A stretch of 64,000 nt of DNA from Oligoflexia bacterium (GCA_023701205.1 JAMPXJ010000019.1:19932-83931), one strand, 5' to 3'. Shown: positions 9,515 to 18,321, numbered from the stretch's first letter. Numbers and translations: made by a program. The notes: generated by a model from the letters alone, not told the origin.

Positions 9515-10497
9515 GCGGGGCAGGGCGCCCTGCCGTGGGCGGCACGCGCGAGCGCGCGCGCGCGGCCGCGTTCGCGCCGGCGACGGTGGCGAACGTGGGC
9601 GTGGGATTTGACATCCTGGGATTCGCCATCGACGGGCTCGGGGATCGCGTGACGGTCTCGCGCACGCCCTTCGCGGGGCGCGTGGAGATCGAGGGGGTGG
9701 CCGCGCCGCAGGGGATGGACATTCCGGCGGATCCCGCGCGCAACACCGCGACGGCCGGGCTGCTGCATCTCGCGGAGGAGCTCGCGGTGCCGCACGGATT
9801 CCGCGTGCGGATCGAGAAGGGGATTCCGCTCGGATCGGGAATGGGTGGCTCCGCGGCGTCGGCCGTTGCCGGGGTGGTCGCGGCGAACGCGCTTCTGGAT
9901 CGGCCGCTCCCGCGGGAGAAGCTGCTGCACTACGCGCTCATCGGCGAAGCGGTCGCCAGCGGCTCGATCCATGGTGACAACGTCGCGCCTTGCCTGCTCG
10001 GCGGGCTCATGCTGGTGCGCTCCGTGGCTGAAGGCGCCGAGGATGTGGTACCGCTCCCGGTTCCCGCGGAGCTGCGCTGCGTGGTGGTTCACCCGGGCTT
10101 CCGGCTCGATACGCGCGAGGCGCGGGCGGCGCTGGCACCCGACGTTCCTCTCAAGCGGCACGTGGCGCAGTCGGCGAACCTCGCGGGTTTGCTCGCGGGG
10201 CTTTATCGTTCGGATCTCGCGCTCGTGGGGCGTTCGCTCGCGGATGTGCTCATCGAGCCGCAGCGCGCGCGGCTGATCCCGGGCTTCGAGGCGGTCAAGC
10301 GCGCGGCGCTCGGGGCCGGGGCCTTGGGCTGCTCCATCTCGGGAGCGGGGCCGAGCGTTTTCGCGTGGGTCGATTCTGAAGCCGTGGCGAAGAGGGCGAA
10401 AGAGGAGATGAGTCGCGCCTTTGAGGCGGCGGGAGCGCAAAGCGTGCGTGCGTGGATCTCTCCGATCCGCGCCGCCGGGGCGGTGATCGAGGAATGA
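9511..10497 (+). CDS. thrB: Homoserine kinase
   Basis: 328 aa, GHMP-kinase family. The GHMP signature for ATP binding is PLGSGMGGSAAS near residues 107-118, and the C-terminal GHMP motif is present as SISGAGPSVFAW. It phosphorylates homoserine to O-phosphohomoserine for threonine synthase. The GTG start overlaps the thrA stop (GTGA), which suggests translational coupling. The N-terminus carries about 20 extra arginine/alanine-rich residues before the usual family start (AFAPATVANVGVGFD); a later internal start cannot be excluded. Confidence 0.95.
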   Translation: MSGAGRPAVGGTRERARAAAFAPATVANVGVGFDILGFAIDGLGDRVTVSRTPFAGRVEIEGVAAPQGMDIPADPARNTATAGLLHLAEELAVPHGFRVRIEKGIPLGSGMGGSAASAVAGVVAANALLDRPLPREKLLHYALIGEAVASGSIHGDNVAPCLLGGLMLVRSVAEGAEDVVPLPVPAELRCVVVHPGFRLDTREARAALAPDVPLKRHVAQSANLAGLLAGLYRSDLALVGRSLADVLIEPQRARLIPGFEAVKRAALGAGALGCSISGAGPSVFAWVDSEAVAKRAKEEMSRAFEAAGAQSVRAWISPIRAAGAVIEE

Positions 10498-11816
10498 GGT
10501 TCCGAAGCACGCGAAGCGCCCCGGGCACGGGAACCAGCGTCGGGATCGCCGACGCGCTCGAGGCGGGGCTCGCGCCCGACGGCGGGCTTTTTGTGCCGGA
10601 GTCATTTCCGGAGCTTGAGCGCGGGAAGGCGCCGCTTGCGATGGGCGAGGCCGGGCGTGCGGTGCTGGAGCCTTTCTTTCGCGACGAGCCCGTATTGGCG
10701 CAGGAGCTGCCGGGGCTGTGTGAGCGCGCGTTTGATTTCCCGGTGCCGGTCAGACCGGTTGATTCCGGAACAGGGATCCTGGAGCTTTTTCATGGACCCA
10801 CGGCGGCGTTCAAGGACGTGGGCGCGCGCTTCCTCGCGGAGTGCGTCTCGGCGCTGGCGCGCTCGCGGCAGGGAGGCCCGCGCGATTCGCGGCCGCGCGT
10901 GGTGCTCGTCGCGACCTCAGGGGACACGGGCGGGGCGGTGGCCGCGGCTTTTTTCGGCAAGCCCGCGGTCGAGGTCGTGATCCTCTATCCGAAGGGAAAG
11001 ATCTCGCCGCTGCAGGAAGCACAGCTCACCGCGTGGGGCGGGAATGTCCGGGCGTACGCCGTGCGCGGGGATTTCGACGATTGCCAGCGGCTCGTCAAAG
11101 AAGCACTGGCGGATCCCGAGTGGCGCGCGAGCTTCGGGCTGCTCAGCGCCAACAGCATCAGCCTGGGGCGGATTCTGCCGCAATGCGTGTACTACGCGAT
11201 GGCCTCGGTCAATGCGTTCGCCGAAACGGGAGAGGAGACGGGTTTCATCGTGCCCTCGGGCAATCTCGGGAACGCGACCGCCGCGCTTTGGGCGAAGAGG
11301 ATGGGCTTCCCCATCGGCAAGGTCGTGCTCGCGTGCAATGCGAACCGCGCAGTCCTGGATTATCTCGCGACCGGGCGCTGGCAGCCGCGCCCGACGGTTT
11401 CGACGCTTGCCAACGCGATGGATGTCGGCAATCCCAGCAATATGGAGCGGCTCCGGGATCTTTTTCCGACAGTCGAGGCGCTGCGCGCTGGGGTCGAGGT
11501 CTTCTCGGTTACGGACGAGGAGATTCGTGAGACGATCCGGAGCGCGGCGCGCGCGGGGCTCGGGGTTTTCTGTCCGCATACCGCGACCGGACTTTTCACT
11601 CGGGAGAAGCTCGGGCGGAAAGCGGGCCCCGGGGGGCATTGGCTCATTGCCGCGACCGCGCACCCCGGCAAGTTTCGTTCTGTCGTCGAGCCGCTGGTCG
11701 GACAGGAGCTGGCGCTGCCGCCGAGCCTTGAGCGTTTCGCGCGTGTTGCCGAGGGTGGGATTGTTCGGGCGGAGCTTGAGCCGGAGTTGTCGGCGCTGCG
11801 GCGGCGGATGGGGTGA
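10494..11816 (+). CDS. thrC: Threonine synthase
   Basis: 440 aa, fold type II pyridoxal-phosphate enzyme of the E. coli ThrC subfamily. The Schiff-base lysine lies in AAFKDVGARF at residue 107, the same number as in the E. coli enzyme as I recall it. The phosphate-binding loop TSGDTGGA follows, and SGNLGNATAA is also present. It converts O-phosphohomoserine to threonine and phosphate. ATG 10494 overlaps the thrB stop (ATGA). It is the last gene of the operon, and its final codons form the first unit of a short tandem repeat. Confidence 0.95.
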   Translation: MRFRSTRSAPGTGTSVGIADALEAGLAPDGGLFVPESFPELERGKAPLAMGEAGRAVLEPFFRDEPVLAQELPGLCERAFDFPVPVRPVDSGTGILELFHGPTAAFKDVGARFLAECVSALARSRQGGPRDSRPRVVLVATSGDTGGAVAAAFFGKPAVEVVILYPKGKISPLQEAQLTAWGGNVRAYAVRGDFDDCQRLVKEALADPEWRASFGLLSANSISLGRILPQCVYYAMASVNAFAETGEETGFIVPSGNLGNATAALWAKRMGFPIGKVVLACNANRAVLDYLATGRWQPRPTVSTLANAMDVGNPSNMERLRDLFPTVEALRAGVEVFSVTDEEIRETIRSAARAGLGVFCPHTATGLFTREKLGRKAGPGGHWLIAATAHPGKFRSVVEPLVGQELALPPSLERFARVAEGGIVRAELEPELSALRRRMG

Positions 11817-11902
11817 GAGCTGCGCGGTGGATGGGTGAGAGCTGCGGCGGCGGGTGAGTGAGAGTTGCGCGGCGGATGGGGTGAGAGCTGCGCGACGGAT
11901 AA
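11813..11902 (+). repeat. Four degenerate copies of a 22-23 bp tandem repeat at the thrC 3' end
   Basis: Units beginning GTGAGAGCTGCGCGG start at 11813, 11835, 11858 and 11881, so the spacing is 22, 23 and 23 bases. The first unit includes the thrC stop codon, and the preceding CGGCGGATGGG in thrC also recurs before later units. This looks like slippage or unequal duplication of the gene's end. No coding role is evident. Confidence 0.75.
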
Positions 11903-12301
11903 AATGAGCGATTGCTCGCCCTGGATTTTGGCTATTGCTTCGAGGTTCTCGCGGTAGCCGGTGAAGACCTCGCGGCGGGTGAGGTGGTTCTGCGATTTTG
12001 GTGGTGGCGGTTTAGTAGTGGGTCCGGTTTTTTTGGCGGCGAGGGGGGCGGGAACGGGGCTTCGTGAAGTGTCAGTGCGAATTTTTTCGGAATATTCCTT
12101 GACATGGGACTCTTATGTTTTCGGCAGGTGAGCGGTCGATTTTGAAAGTGCTTCGGAAAATTCTCGAAAACGTCTGGGTTTGACTCTCATCGCGGCGATT
12201 CCGTTCGAGCCGACGCCGGAGCGCATCTTCATTCGGAATCATCATGGTGGGCCCGCCAGAGCCTTCGAATTGGGTTTGAAAACCCGGTGTATACCGATCG
12301 C
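11903..12301 (+). repeat. Noncoding leader of HNH unit, copy A
   Basis: There is no credible gene here. From about 12016 the sequence aligns by eye with the region 5' of the broken HNH gene near 55,945-56,230. Shared blocks include GGTCCG followed by a T-run, CCTTGACATGGG (12097-12108), TTTTCGG, CATTCGGAATC, GCCAGAGCC, TCGAATTGGG and CGGTGTATACCGATC. The duplicated unit therefore includes roughly 285 bases of upstream DNA as well as the coding sequence. TTGACA within the shared block is a possible -35, but I see no matching -10. Confidence 0.65.
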
Positions 12302-13327
12302 ATGTCACTCATGCATCTGTCTGATTCGGATCTGGTAGCGAACTTTGGCGATCTGATCGTCGAGGAGCGCGAGAGCCTCGTTCGTCAACTGGAGTATCTG
12401 GTGGAGCTGGATCGCCGGAAGCTCTTTTACGAATACTCATCTCTTAGATCTTTTCTGGTCGGCCAGTACCAGATGGAAGAATGGCGCGCGGAGCAGCGGG
12501 TTCGTGCGGCTCGGTTGCTCAAACGCATTCCGGAGATCAAAGCTGGGCTCGAGAGCGGGAAGCTCAATTTCACGCTCCTTGAAATCGCTCAGGGGTGCGC
12601 GTTCCGGGAGAAGCTTTCAGATCCGGAGCTGGCGGAGCTATTGAGGGATCTTTCCGGAATGAGCTGCTCCCAGGCGGAGCGGGAGATCGCGCGGCGCTAC
12701 CCTGATTCCGTCAAGGTTCCTCGAGACCGGATTCGACCCCTGACTGAGACTCTTTCTGAAGTTCGCTTCGTTGCTACGGAAAAGCTGCTTGAGAAGCTCG
12801 ACGATGTCCGGGGGCTGCTCGCGCATCCTCATCCGGGGCTTTCGATGGGGGAGCTCATCGACGTTCTGGCGACCGAGTACCGCGAGCGCCATCATCCCGA
12901 AGAGAAGGCTCGGCGGGCGAAGGCTCGGGTGGAGGCCCGGACGAAAGCGAAACTTGAGGAAGGGAAGAAGCCGGCGCTGAAGGAAGGGCAGGTGGAGATG
13001 GGAGAGCAGGTGGAGATGCACGGGAAAAAGCAGCTGACTGAAGTGCTCAAAACACCCACGGCACCCGAGGTTCTCCATCGGCGCGTGCCTTCGAAACCGC
13101 TCCAACACGAGCTGATCTGGAAGCACGGGTACCGATGCGCGTATGTCGACCCGAGCGCTCAAAAACGCTGTCAGTCAAAACACGGTTTGCAGGTGGATCA
13201 CCAAATGCCGTGGGCGTTTGGCGGAAAAACGCGCTTGGAGAATCTCCGGCTGCTCTGCCCCAATCACCACCGGCGGGTTTCCTTCCTGCAGTTCGGGGAA
13301 AGTGCACGATACTTCCGGCGGGAATAA
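12302..13327 (+). CDS. HNH endonuclease domain protein (intact copy)
   Basis: 341 aa from ATG 12302; an in-frame GTG at 12287 would add five residues. The N-terminal two thirds are helical and charged (SSLRSFLVGQYQMEEW, then AARLLKRIPEIKAGLESGKL), a layout familiar from a multi-copy HNH family of Bdellovibrio. A lysine/glutamate-rich linker precedes the C-terminal HNH domain: paired cysteines (CAYVDPSAQKRC), then VDHQMPW, an asparagine in ENLRLLC, and PNHHRR, which give the D-H, N and H of the nuclease site. It is probably a Mg- or Zn-dependent DNA endonuclease; its target and role are unknown. A second copy near 56.2 kb is broken by a 50-bp deletion. Confidence 0.85.
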   Translation: MSLMHLSDSDLVANFGDLIVEERESLVRQLEYLVELDRRKLFYEYSSLRSFLVGQYQMEEWRAEQRVRAARLLKRIPEIKAGLESGKLNFTLLEIAQGCAFREKLSDPELAELLRDLSGMSCSQAEREIARRYPDSVKVPRDRIRPLTETLSEVRFVATEKLLEKLDDVRGLLAHPHPGLSMGELIDVLATEYRERHHPEEKARRAKARVEARTKAKLEEGKKPALKEGQVEMGEQVEMHGKKQLTEVLKTPTAPEVLHRRVPSKPLQHELIWKHGYRCAYVDPSAQKRCQSKHGLQVDHQMPWAFGGKTRLENLRLLCPNHHRRVSFLQFGESARYFRRE

Positions 13328-13413
13328 GAAAAGCGAGGCAGGGAGCCATTCTATGAGAGAGCGCCTACAATGTCCGAAAGCGATTGCCGTCATTTGAGCG
13401 TAATCTCGCTGGA

Positions 13414-13542
13414 ATGGAGACGGGTACTTGCAGAATCGTACGAGACGCATTCCGTGAGGAGGCGCGCCTGGCGGAGCTGCGGCGGCGGCTGGTTGAAATG
13501 AGCTGGCCTTTTGACCCGGGCAGCTTCAAAATCAGGGAATGA
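13414..13542 (+). CDS. Possible 42-aa small protein coupled to the lipid operon
   Basis: The ORF starts at ATG 13414 and its TGA overlaps the ATG of the phosphatidyltransferase gene (ATGA). The product is charged, with a probable helix (REEARLAELRRRL) and a C-terminal SWPFDPGSF. No domain is recognised. The overlap is the main evidence; there is no strong ribosome-binding site. It may be a leader ORF, a gene remnant, or chance. Apart from it, 13328-13538 shows no other gene or terminator. Confidence 0.35.
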   Translation: METGTCRIVRDAFREEARLAELRRRLVEMSWPFDPGSFKIRE

Positions 13543-14201
13543 AGACCCCTAAAAGTGGACGACGTCCCGTAAAAAGCCGGGAGACCGGCTGGGCACGCGC
13601 GATCGCCAAGCGCCTGACTCGTGCCGGAATCACTCCGAACCTGATCTCGATCCTGAGCGCGGTCTTCGCGACCCTGGGCGCGTCGGCGCTCGTGAGCTGG
13701 CCGGAATATCCGGGAGCGGCTCCGTTCGTCGGTGCGATCCTCGGAATTCAGCTGCGGCTCCTGTGCAACCTCTTTGACGGAATGGTGGCGGTCGAGGGCG
13801 GCAAGAAGTCAAAGTCCGGGGAGCTTTTCAACGATATTCCTGATAGAATCTCCGATTCGGTACTGCTGGTCGCGCTCGGTTACGCGATTCCCGGCCGGGA
13901 GCTGGGTCCCGCGCTGGGCTGGGCGGCCGCACTGGCGGCGACCCTGACGGCTTACGTCCGGACATTGGCGACTTCGGCCGGCGCTCCCGTGAGCTTCGCC
14001 GGCCCGATGGCCAAGCAGCATCGCATGGCGGTTCTGACGCTGGCCTGCCTCGCGGCGGGGATCACGCTCGCGGTCAAGCCCGGGGCGACCCCGGCGGCGG
14101 CGGAGCTGCTCTGGCTCGGGCTGGTGGTGATTCTCGCCGGCTCGGTGCTCACCGTTTTGCGCAGGGCCTGGGACGCCTATCGGGAGCTCGAAAGATGCTG
14201 A
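13539..14201 (+). CDS. CDP-alcohol phosphatidyltransferase family protein (variant signature)
   Basis: 220 aa integral membrane protein with several hydrophobic helices. The family signature D-G-x2-A-R-x8-G-x3-D-x3-D appears here as FDGMVAVEGG, then GELFNDIPD: the arginine is valine and the third aspartate is asparagine with an aspartate beside it. Such enzymes join a CDP-activated lipid to an alcohol and release CMP. The gene overlaps a CdsA-like gene, which would make CDP-diacylglycerol, and a PlsC-like gene follows. This order recalls the E. coli ynbA-ynbB pair. The acceptor alcohol is unknown. Confidence 0.8.
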   Translation: MKTPKSGRRPVKSRETGWARAIAKRLTRAGITPNLISILSAVFATLGASALVSWPEYPGAAPFVGAILGIQLRLLCNLFDGMVAVEGGKKSKSGELFNDIPDRISDSVLLVALGYAIPGRELGPALGWAAALAATLTAYVRTLATSAGAPVSFAGPMAKQHRMAVLTLACLAAGITLAVKPGATPAAAELLWLGLVVILAGSVLTVLRRAWDAYRELERC

Positions 14202-15148
14202 GTCACCTGCTCAATTCCGAAGTGCATCAGAATGTTCTGCTCGCCATCGCCGGCCTCTGGGCGATGCTCGGGCTTGCGACGGCGATCACGGCCGGGATCA
14301 CGCGGGGAAGCGCGACCAAGAGCCATCGCGAGCTTCGCCTGAGGGTGCGCTCGTGGTGGGTCATCCTGCTGCTTTTCAGCGCGTCGCTGGTCGCGAGCCG
14401 CCTGCTCGCGATGGCGTTCTTCACGACGATCTCTTTCATGGCGCTCCGTGAATACTTCTCGCTCGTCCCATCGCGCCGGGCGGACCGTCGGGTGCTCTTC
14501 TGGGCTTACCTGGCCATCCCGCTGCAGTTCTACTGGATCTACACCGACTGGTACGGGATGTTCATCGTCTTCATCCCGGTTTACGTCTTCCTGTTCCTTC
14601 CGGCCCGCATGGTGACGATCGGTGAGGTGCAGGGCTTCACGAGCGCGGCCGGTACCCTGCACTGGGGATTGATGACGACCGTCTTCTCGCTGGGGCACCT
14701 CGCGTATCTGCTGGTGCTCCCGCCGCCTCAGGCAGACGGGGCGGGCGGAGCGGGTCTCGTGCTTTTTCTCGTCGTCCTGACCGAGCTCAACGATGTCTTC
14801 CAGTACGTCTGGGGCAAGTCCTTCGGGCGGCACAAGATCATTCCCAAGGTGAGCCCCAACAAGACGGTCGAAGGCTTCGTGGGCGGGCTGCTCACGACGA
14901 CGCTGCTCGCGGCCGCGCTGGCGCCGTGGCTGACGCCGATCACCTTCCCGATGTCGCTTGGGGTCGGGGCGCTCATCGGATCGGTCGGTTTCATCGGGGA
15001 CGTCGTCATTTCGGCGCTGAAGCGGGACATCGGCGTCAAGGACTCGGGCTCCCTGATTCCGGGGCATGGCGGGATCCTCGATCGGATCGACAGCCTGACC
15101 TATACCGCTCCGATCTTCTTTCATTTCGTGAGATATTTTTACTACTGA
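14195..15148 (+). CDS. Phosphatidate cytidylyltransferase (CdsA/YnbB-like)
   Basis: 317 aa with about eight hydrophobic segments. The C-terminal CDP-diglyceride synthetase signature is complete: SALKRDIGVKDSG, then IPGHGGILDRIDSL, with SPNKTVEG upstream. It transfers CMP from CTP to phosphatidic acid in the inner membrane. It overlaps the preceding phosphatidyltransferase by 7 bases and shares one base (TGATG) with the following acyltransferase, so the three are surely one transcription unit. It may be the housekeeping CdsA or a paralogue dedicated to this operon; the window cannot decide. Confidence 0.9.
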   Translation: MLSHLLNSEVHQNVLLAIAGLWAMLGLATAITAGITRGSATKSHRELRLRVRSWWVILLLFSASLVASRLLAMAFFTTISFMALREYFSLVPSRRADRRVLFWAYLAIPLQFYWIYTDWYGMFIVFIPVYVFLFLPARMVTIGEVQGFTSAAGTLHWGLMTTVFSLGHLAYLLVLPPPQADGAGGAGLVLFLVVLTELNDVFQYVWGKSFGRHKIIPKVSPNKTVEGFVGGLLTTTLLAAALAPWLTPITFPMSLGVGALIGSVGFIGDVVISALKRDIGVKDSGSLIPGHGGILDRIDSLTYTAPIFFHFVRYFYY

Positions 15149-15825
15149 TGGGTGCGCCGGTTCGGCTCCTCATTTTTCCCTTCCGCGTGCTGCTCTTCGT
15201 GGCGGTCATCCGGCCCTTCCTGGCCATCGTGCTCGGACTGCAGGCGCGCGGCCGCGAGCTCCTGCCCGTCGCGGGACCCGCGATCGTGGTGGCGAACCAC
15301 AACAGCCATCTCGATACGGCGGTGCTGATGAGCCTTTTTCCGGTGAGCTTGCTGGGGCGCATCCGTCCGGTCGCCGCCGCCGATTACTTCTTGAGCAATC
15401 CCGTGCTGTCGTGGTTTTCCCGCCACATCGTGGGCATCATTCCCGTTCAGCGTCGCCGGGCGGAGGGGAGCGCCGAGGATCCGTTGGCGCCGATTTCGGA
15501 GTCGCTTCGGCAGGGAAACATCGTTCTTTTCTTCCCGGAAGGCACGCGGGGAGAGCCTGAGGTGATGGTTGATTTCAAGAAGGGAATCGCCAAGCTCGCC
15601 GAGCGGCATCCCGAGGTTCCGATCGTCCCGGTCTTCCTGCACGGGCTCGGCAAGTCGCTGCCGCGCGGGGAGGCCATCTTCGTGCCGTTCCTGAGCCATG
15701 CGGTGATCGGAGAGAGCGTGCGTTTCGGAGTCGCGGCGGAAGGCGGCCAGGAGGCTTTTCTGCAGCGGCTGCGTGAAGAGATCACGCGCCTGGCTGAGTC
15801 GCTGAAGGTCGCGGCCTGGCTTTAA
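15148..15825 (+). CDS. 1-acyl-glycerol-3-phosphate acyltransferase (PlsC family)
   Basis: 225 aa. Acyltransferase motif I is NHNSHLDT (H-x4-D) and motif III is FFPEGTRG; a hydrophobic N-terminus anchors it to the membrane. It probably acylates lysophosphatidic acid or a similar acceptor, feeding the CdsA-like step encoded just upstream. I chose ATG 15148, where TGATG overlaps the upstream stop and the product has the usual family length. The frame is open further upstream, but that part overlaps cdsA coding sequence. Confidence 0.88.
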   Translation: MGAPVRLLIFPFRVLLFVAVIRPFLAIVLGLQARGRELLPVAGPAIVVANHNSHLDTAVLMSLFPVSLLGRIRPVAAADYFLSNPVLSWFSRHIVGIIPVQRRRAEGSAEDPLAPISESLRQGNIVLFFPEGTRGEPEVMVDFKKGIAKLAERHPEVPIVPVFLHGLGKSLPRGEAIFVPFLSHAVIGESVRFGVAAEGGQEAFLQRLREEITRLAESLKVAAWL

Positions 15826-15841
15826 GCCGGATCGGGACAGA

Positions 15842-16210
15842 TCACTCGCGCGAGCCCAGCGCGACCAGCACTACCCCGGCCACAATGACGAGCACGCCGC
15901 CCAGCTGGAGCGGTCGCACCGGCTCGCGCCCGAGCCAGTGCGCGATGGCGAGTCCCCATGCGAAGGTCGTCGCATACATCGGATAGGTCACGCTGAGGCG
16001 GCCGCCGAGCTTGAACGCCGCGACAAACAGGACCATGACTCCGCAAAAAAGCACGACGCCCAGAAAGAGCGGCCAGTTGCGCAAAAGGCTGTCGGTCCCG
16101 AGGCGGGCACTACCCAGCTTGTAATAGTACTGTCCGAGCGCCCCGAAAACGGCAGCCACGAGGTTCAGGAGGATGGGGAGGGCCTGCGATGCTGAGGTCG
16201 TCGAGTTCAT
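15842..16210 (-). CDS. Small DMT/EamA-type four-helix membrane transporter
   Basis: 122 aa with four predicted transmembrane helices and a short loop after helix 1 (GQYYYKLGSARLG). The size and pattern fit half-size members of the drug/metabolite transporter superfamily (SMR/EamA-like), which often act as dimers. VTYPMYATTFAWGLAIA in helix 3 resembles the EamA repeat. Its substrate cannot be predicted. It is convergent to the PlsC gene, with a 16-base gap. The 149 bases upstream (16211-16359) hold nothing I can identify. Confidence 0.7.
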   Translation of the reverse strand: MNSTTSASQALPILLNLVAAVFGALGQYYYKLGSARLGTDSLLRNWPLFLGVVLFCGVMVLFVAAFKLGGRLSVTYPMYATTFAWGLAIAHWLGREPVRPLQLGGVLVIVAGVVLVALGSRE

Positions 16211-16359
16211 GAGCTTATGATCGCAAATACTGCCAATTATGGCGACATGAACTATTCGCGAGGCTTTTCTCGGGCGCCTGGCTCCTTCATGATTGGGCCT
16301 CGCCGTTCATCTCATGGGAGGCACGCTGGACGGTGTGGTCCTGAGAGGGCGTCTTCAGT

Positions 16360-18321
16360 TCACTCCGCCCAATAGATCGCCGCGCTCCCGCTGAAAGCCG
16401 GCCCCGCGCCTTCTCCGCCGAAGACGATCACGCGCTTGTCGCCGCTTCCGGCATAAGCTCCGATCGCGCCGAAGCTCGCCGTTGGAGCACCGATCGTCGA
16501 GAGGGGCGCCCAGCTGTTGGCCGGCGAGAGGATCGCGCCCGTGCCCGAGGAAGTCAGGCCGCCCCAGATGAAGATGCCCGCGGGAACTGAAAGCGCGAGC
16601 GCGTGCCGGCGCGGCGCGGGGGCGGATACCGCCGAGGTCGCAACCCAGCTGTCCGAAGGGGGCAGCTGGTAAATTCCGCCCGTAGCGACGCTCGTGATCC
16701 CGGGCTCGGTGCCGTCAGTATCCGTGGCGCCGCCCCAGATGACGAGCGTGGAGCCGTTCCACGCGGCTGAATGCTGATAGCGCGCGGAGGGCGCGCCCAC
16801 CGCGCTGATCGGAGTCCAGGAAGGAACCCCGGGGTCAAAGATGGCGCCCGTCGCGGTTTCGCCGCCGAGCTGGCAGGCCTCGCCGGCGTTCTTCGCGAGG
16901 CATCCGCCCCAGACGAGCATCTTCGAGCCCGCCCAGGTCGCCGTGTGCTGGAAGCGCCCCGCGGGCGTATCCGCGAGCGCGTCATTGATCGCGTTCCAGG
17001 TATCGAGCGCGGGATCGTATTCGAAGCCCAGGCCCGCGCCGAGCACCGCGCCCGCGCCGCCACCCCAGACCATCATCCGCCCGCGCGTCTCGTCCCAAAC
17101 GGCCGTGTGGCCGAAGCGGGCCGAAGGCGCGCCCAGGGCGGTGATCGGGGCCCAGTCATCGTTCACCGGATCGTACATCGCACCCGTCGCGTCCGCGACA
17201 TCGCCCGCGGCGAGGCCGCCCCAGACGATCATGCGTTCGGTCGCCGCGCCCGCGCTCCACACGGCCGTGGCGTGGCTGCGGGCCGACGGGGCGCCCACGG
17301 CGCTCATCGGGCTCCAGGAATCCGCGACCGGGTCATAGCGCGCGCCGTCCGCGAATTTCGTCGCGGCGCCCGCGCCCCCGCCCCAAACGAGAAGCTGTGA
17401 GCCCGTCCAGACTGAGGCGGCGAAGGAGCGCCCGGCCAGGGGTGAGGCCGCCGTCGCGGTCCAGACCGGCTGGCCCGTTCCGGACAAAGCGCGCGTGACC
17501 TGGGAGTTGGGAATGCCCAGGCCGCTTCCATCGTCAAAGACGAGACTCAAGGTGTCCGAATAGCTTCCCCCCGCGGGCGAACTTGGGGAGAAGGTCAGGA
17601 CGAGCGTGCAGCTCGCGCCCGGAGCGAGCGTGGTGCCGCAGCTTCCGCCGGTTCCCGGGTAGCTCCCGCCTTTGAAGCCGAAGGGAGCCGTGAGCGGGTC
17701 AGCGGGGGATTCGCCGAGCGCCTGCGCGGCAGTGATGCCCGTGTTCGAAAGCGTGAGCGTGGCGTCCACCGGAGTGCCCGAAGGGGAGGCGCCGAAATCC
17801 AGCGTGGGATCGTCCGAGAGCGTCAGCACGGCGGTCGTCGTTCCCGAAAACGAAATCGGCAGCGGCGCATGGATCGCGCCGTTCACGTACCGCAGGGCGA
17901 GCGCGCCACTGGCCGGGCCCGGGCCCGCAGGGGAGTAGGAAATCACGAGCGTGCAGGTCGCCTGAGGCTCGAGTGTTGTCGTGCACGTGCCGCCGGTCCC
18001 GGGAAAAGCGCCGCCCTTGAATGCGAAAGGCGCGGCGAGCGCGGGCTCGGCCGGGTCCTCCTGGATCTCGGTGGCGGGCCACGGGCCGGCGTTGACCAAG
18101 GTCAGCTCGAGATCGGTGCTCGAGCCGATGGGCCGCGCGCCGAAGTCGATCGAGTCCGAGGGAATGGGCAGGAGCACGGCGACGCTCTCAGGCACCTGGG
18201 AGAGATCGAGCTCGCCTGAGGCGGATTTCGCCCTGAAGCAACCGGAAAACAGCAGCGCGACGCCGATCGCCAGCGAAAGCGCGGGAACGCGCGTCTTGGA
18301 AAATGGGAGCGCTCTGAGCAT
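16360..18321 (-). CDS. Lipoprotein with two ASH-like domains and a Kelch-type propeller
   Basis: 653 aa from ATG 18321, which has GAGAGGGAG eight bases upstream; a GTG at 18330 would sit on that site. The signal peptide ends in lipobox LFSGC. Two ASH/HYDIN-like beta-sandwich repeats follow (SIDFGARPIGSS and TLDFGASPSGTP, each leading into APFxFKGGxxPGTGG), at about residues 55-290. The rest is a set of Kelch-like repeats, each with WGG, Gxx(Y/F)DP and PSARxxHxAVW motifs, probably a beta-propeller. It is likely outer-membrane anchored and involved in binding; its ligand is unknown. It is one of three repeat-type lipoproteins in this window that look like propellers but belong to different families. 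Confidence 0.85.
   Translation of the reverse strand: MLRALPFSKTRVPALSLAIGVALLFSGCFRAKSASGELDLSQVPESVAVLLPIPSDSIDFGARPIGSSTDLELTLVNAGPWPATEIQEDPAEPALAAPFAFKGGAFPGTGGTCTTTLEPQATCTLVISYSPAGPGPASGALALRYVNGAIHAPLPISFSGTTTAVLTLSDDPTLDFGASPSGTPVDATLTLSNTGITAAQALGESPADPLTAPFGFKGGSYPGTGGSCGTTLAPGASCTLVLTFSPSSPAGGSYSDTLSLVFDDGSGLGIPNSQVTRALSGTGQPVWTATAASPLAGRSFAASVWTGSQLLVWGGGAGAATKFADGARYDPVADSWSPMSAVGAPSARSHATAVWSAGAATERMIVWGGLAAGDVADATGAMYDPVNDDWAPITALGAPSARFGHTAVWDETRGRMMVWGGGAGAVLGAGLGFEYDPALDTWNAINDALADTPAGRFQHTATWAGSKMLVWGGCLAKNAGEACQLGGETATGAIFDPGVPSWTPISAVGAPSARYQHSAAWNGSTLVIWGGATDTDGTEPGITSVATGGIYQLPPSDSWVATSAVSAPAPRRHALALSVPAGIFIWGGLTSSGTGAILSPANSWAPLSTIGAPTASFGAIGAYAGSGDKRVIVFGGEGAGPAFSGSAAIYWAE

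Noticed and set aside
12016..13327. Insertion sequence or group I/II intron around the HNH gene
   Set aside because: No transposase, reverse transcriptase, terminal inverted repeats or interrupted host gene was seen. Only the duplicated leader and ORF are supported.
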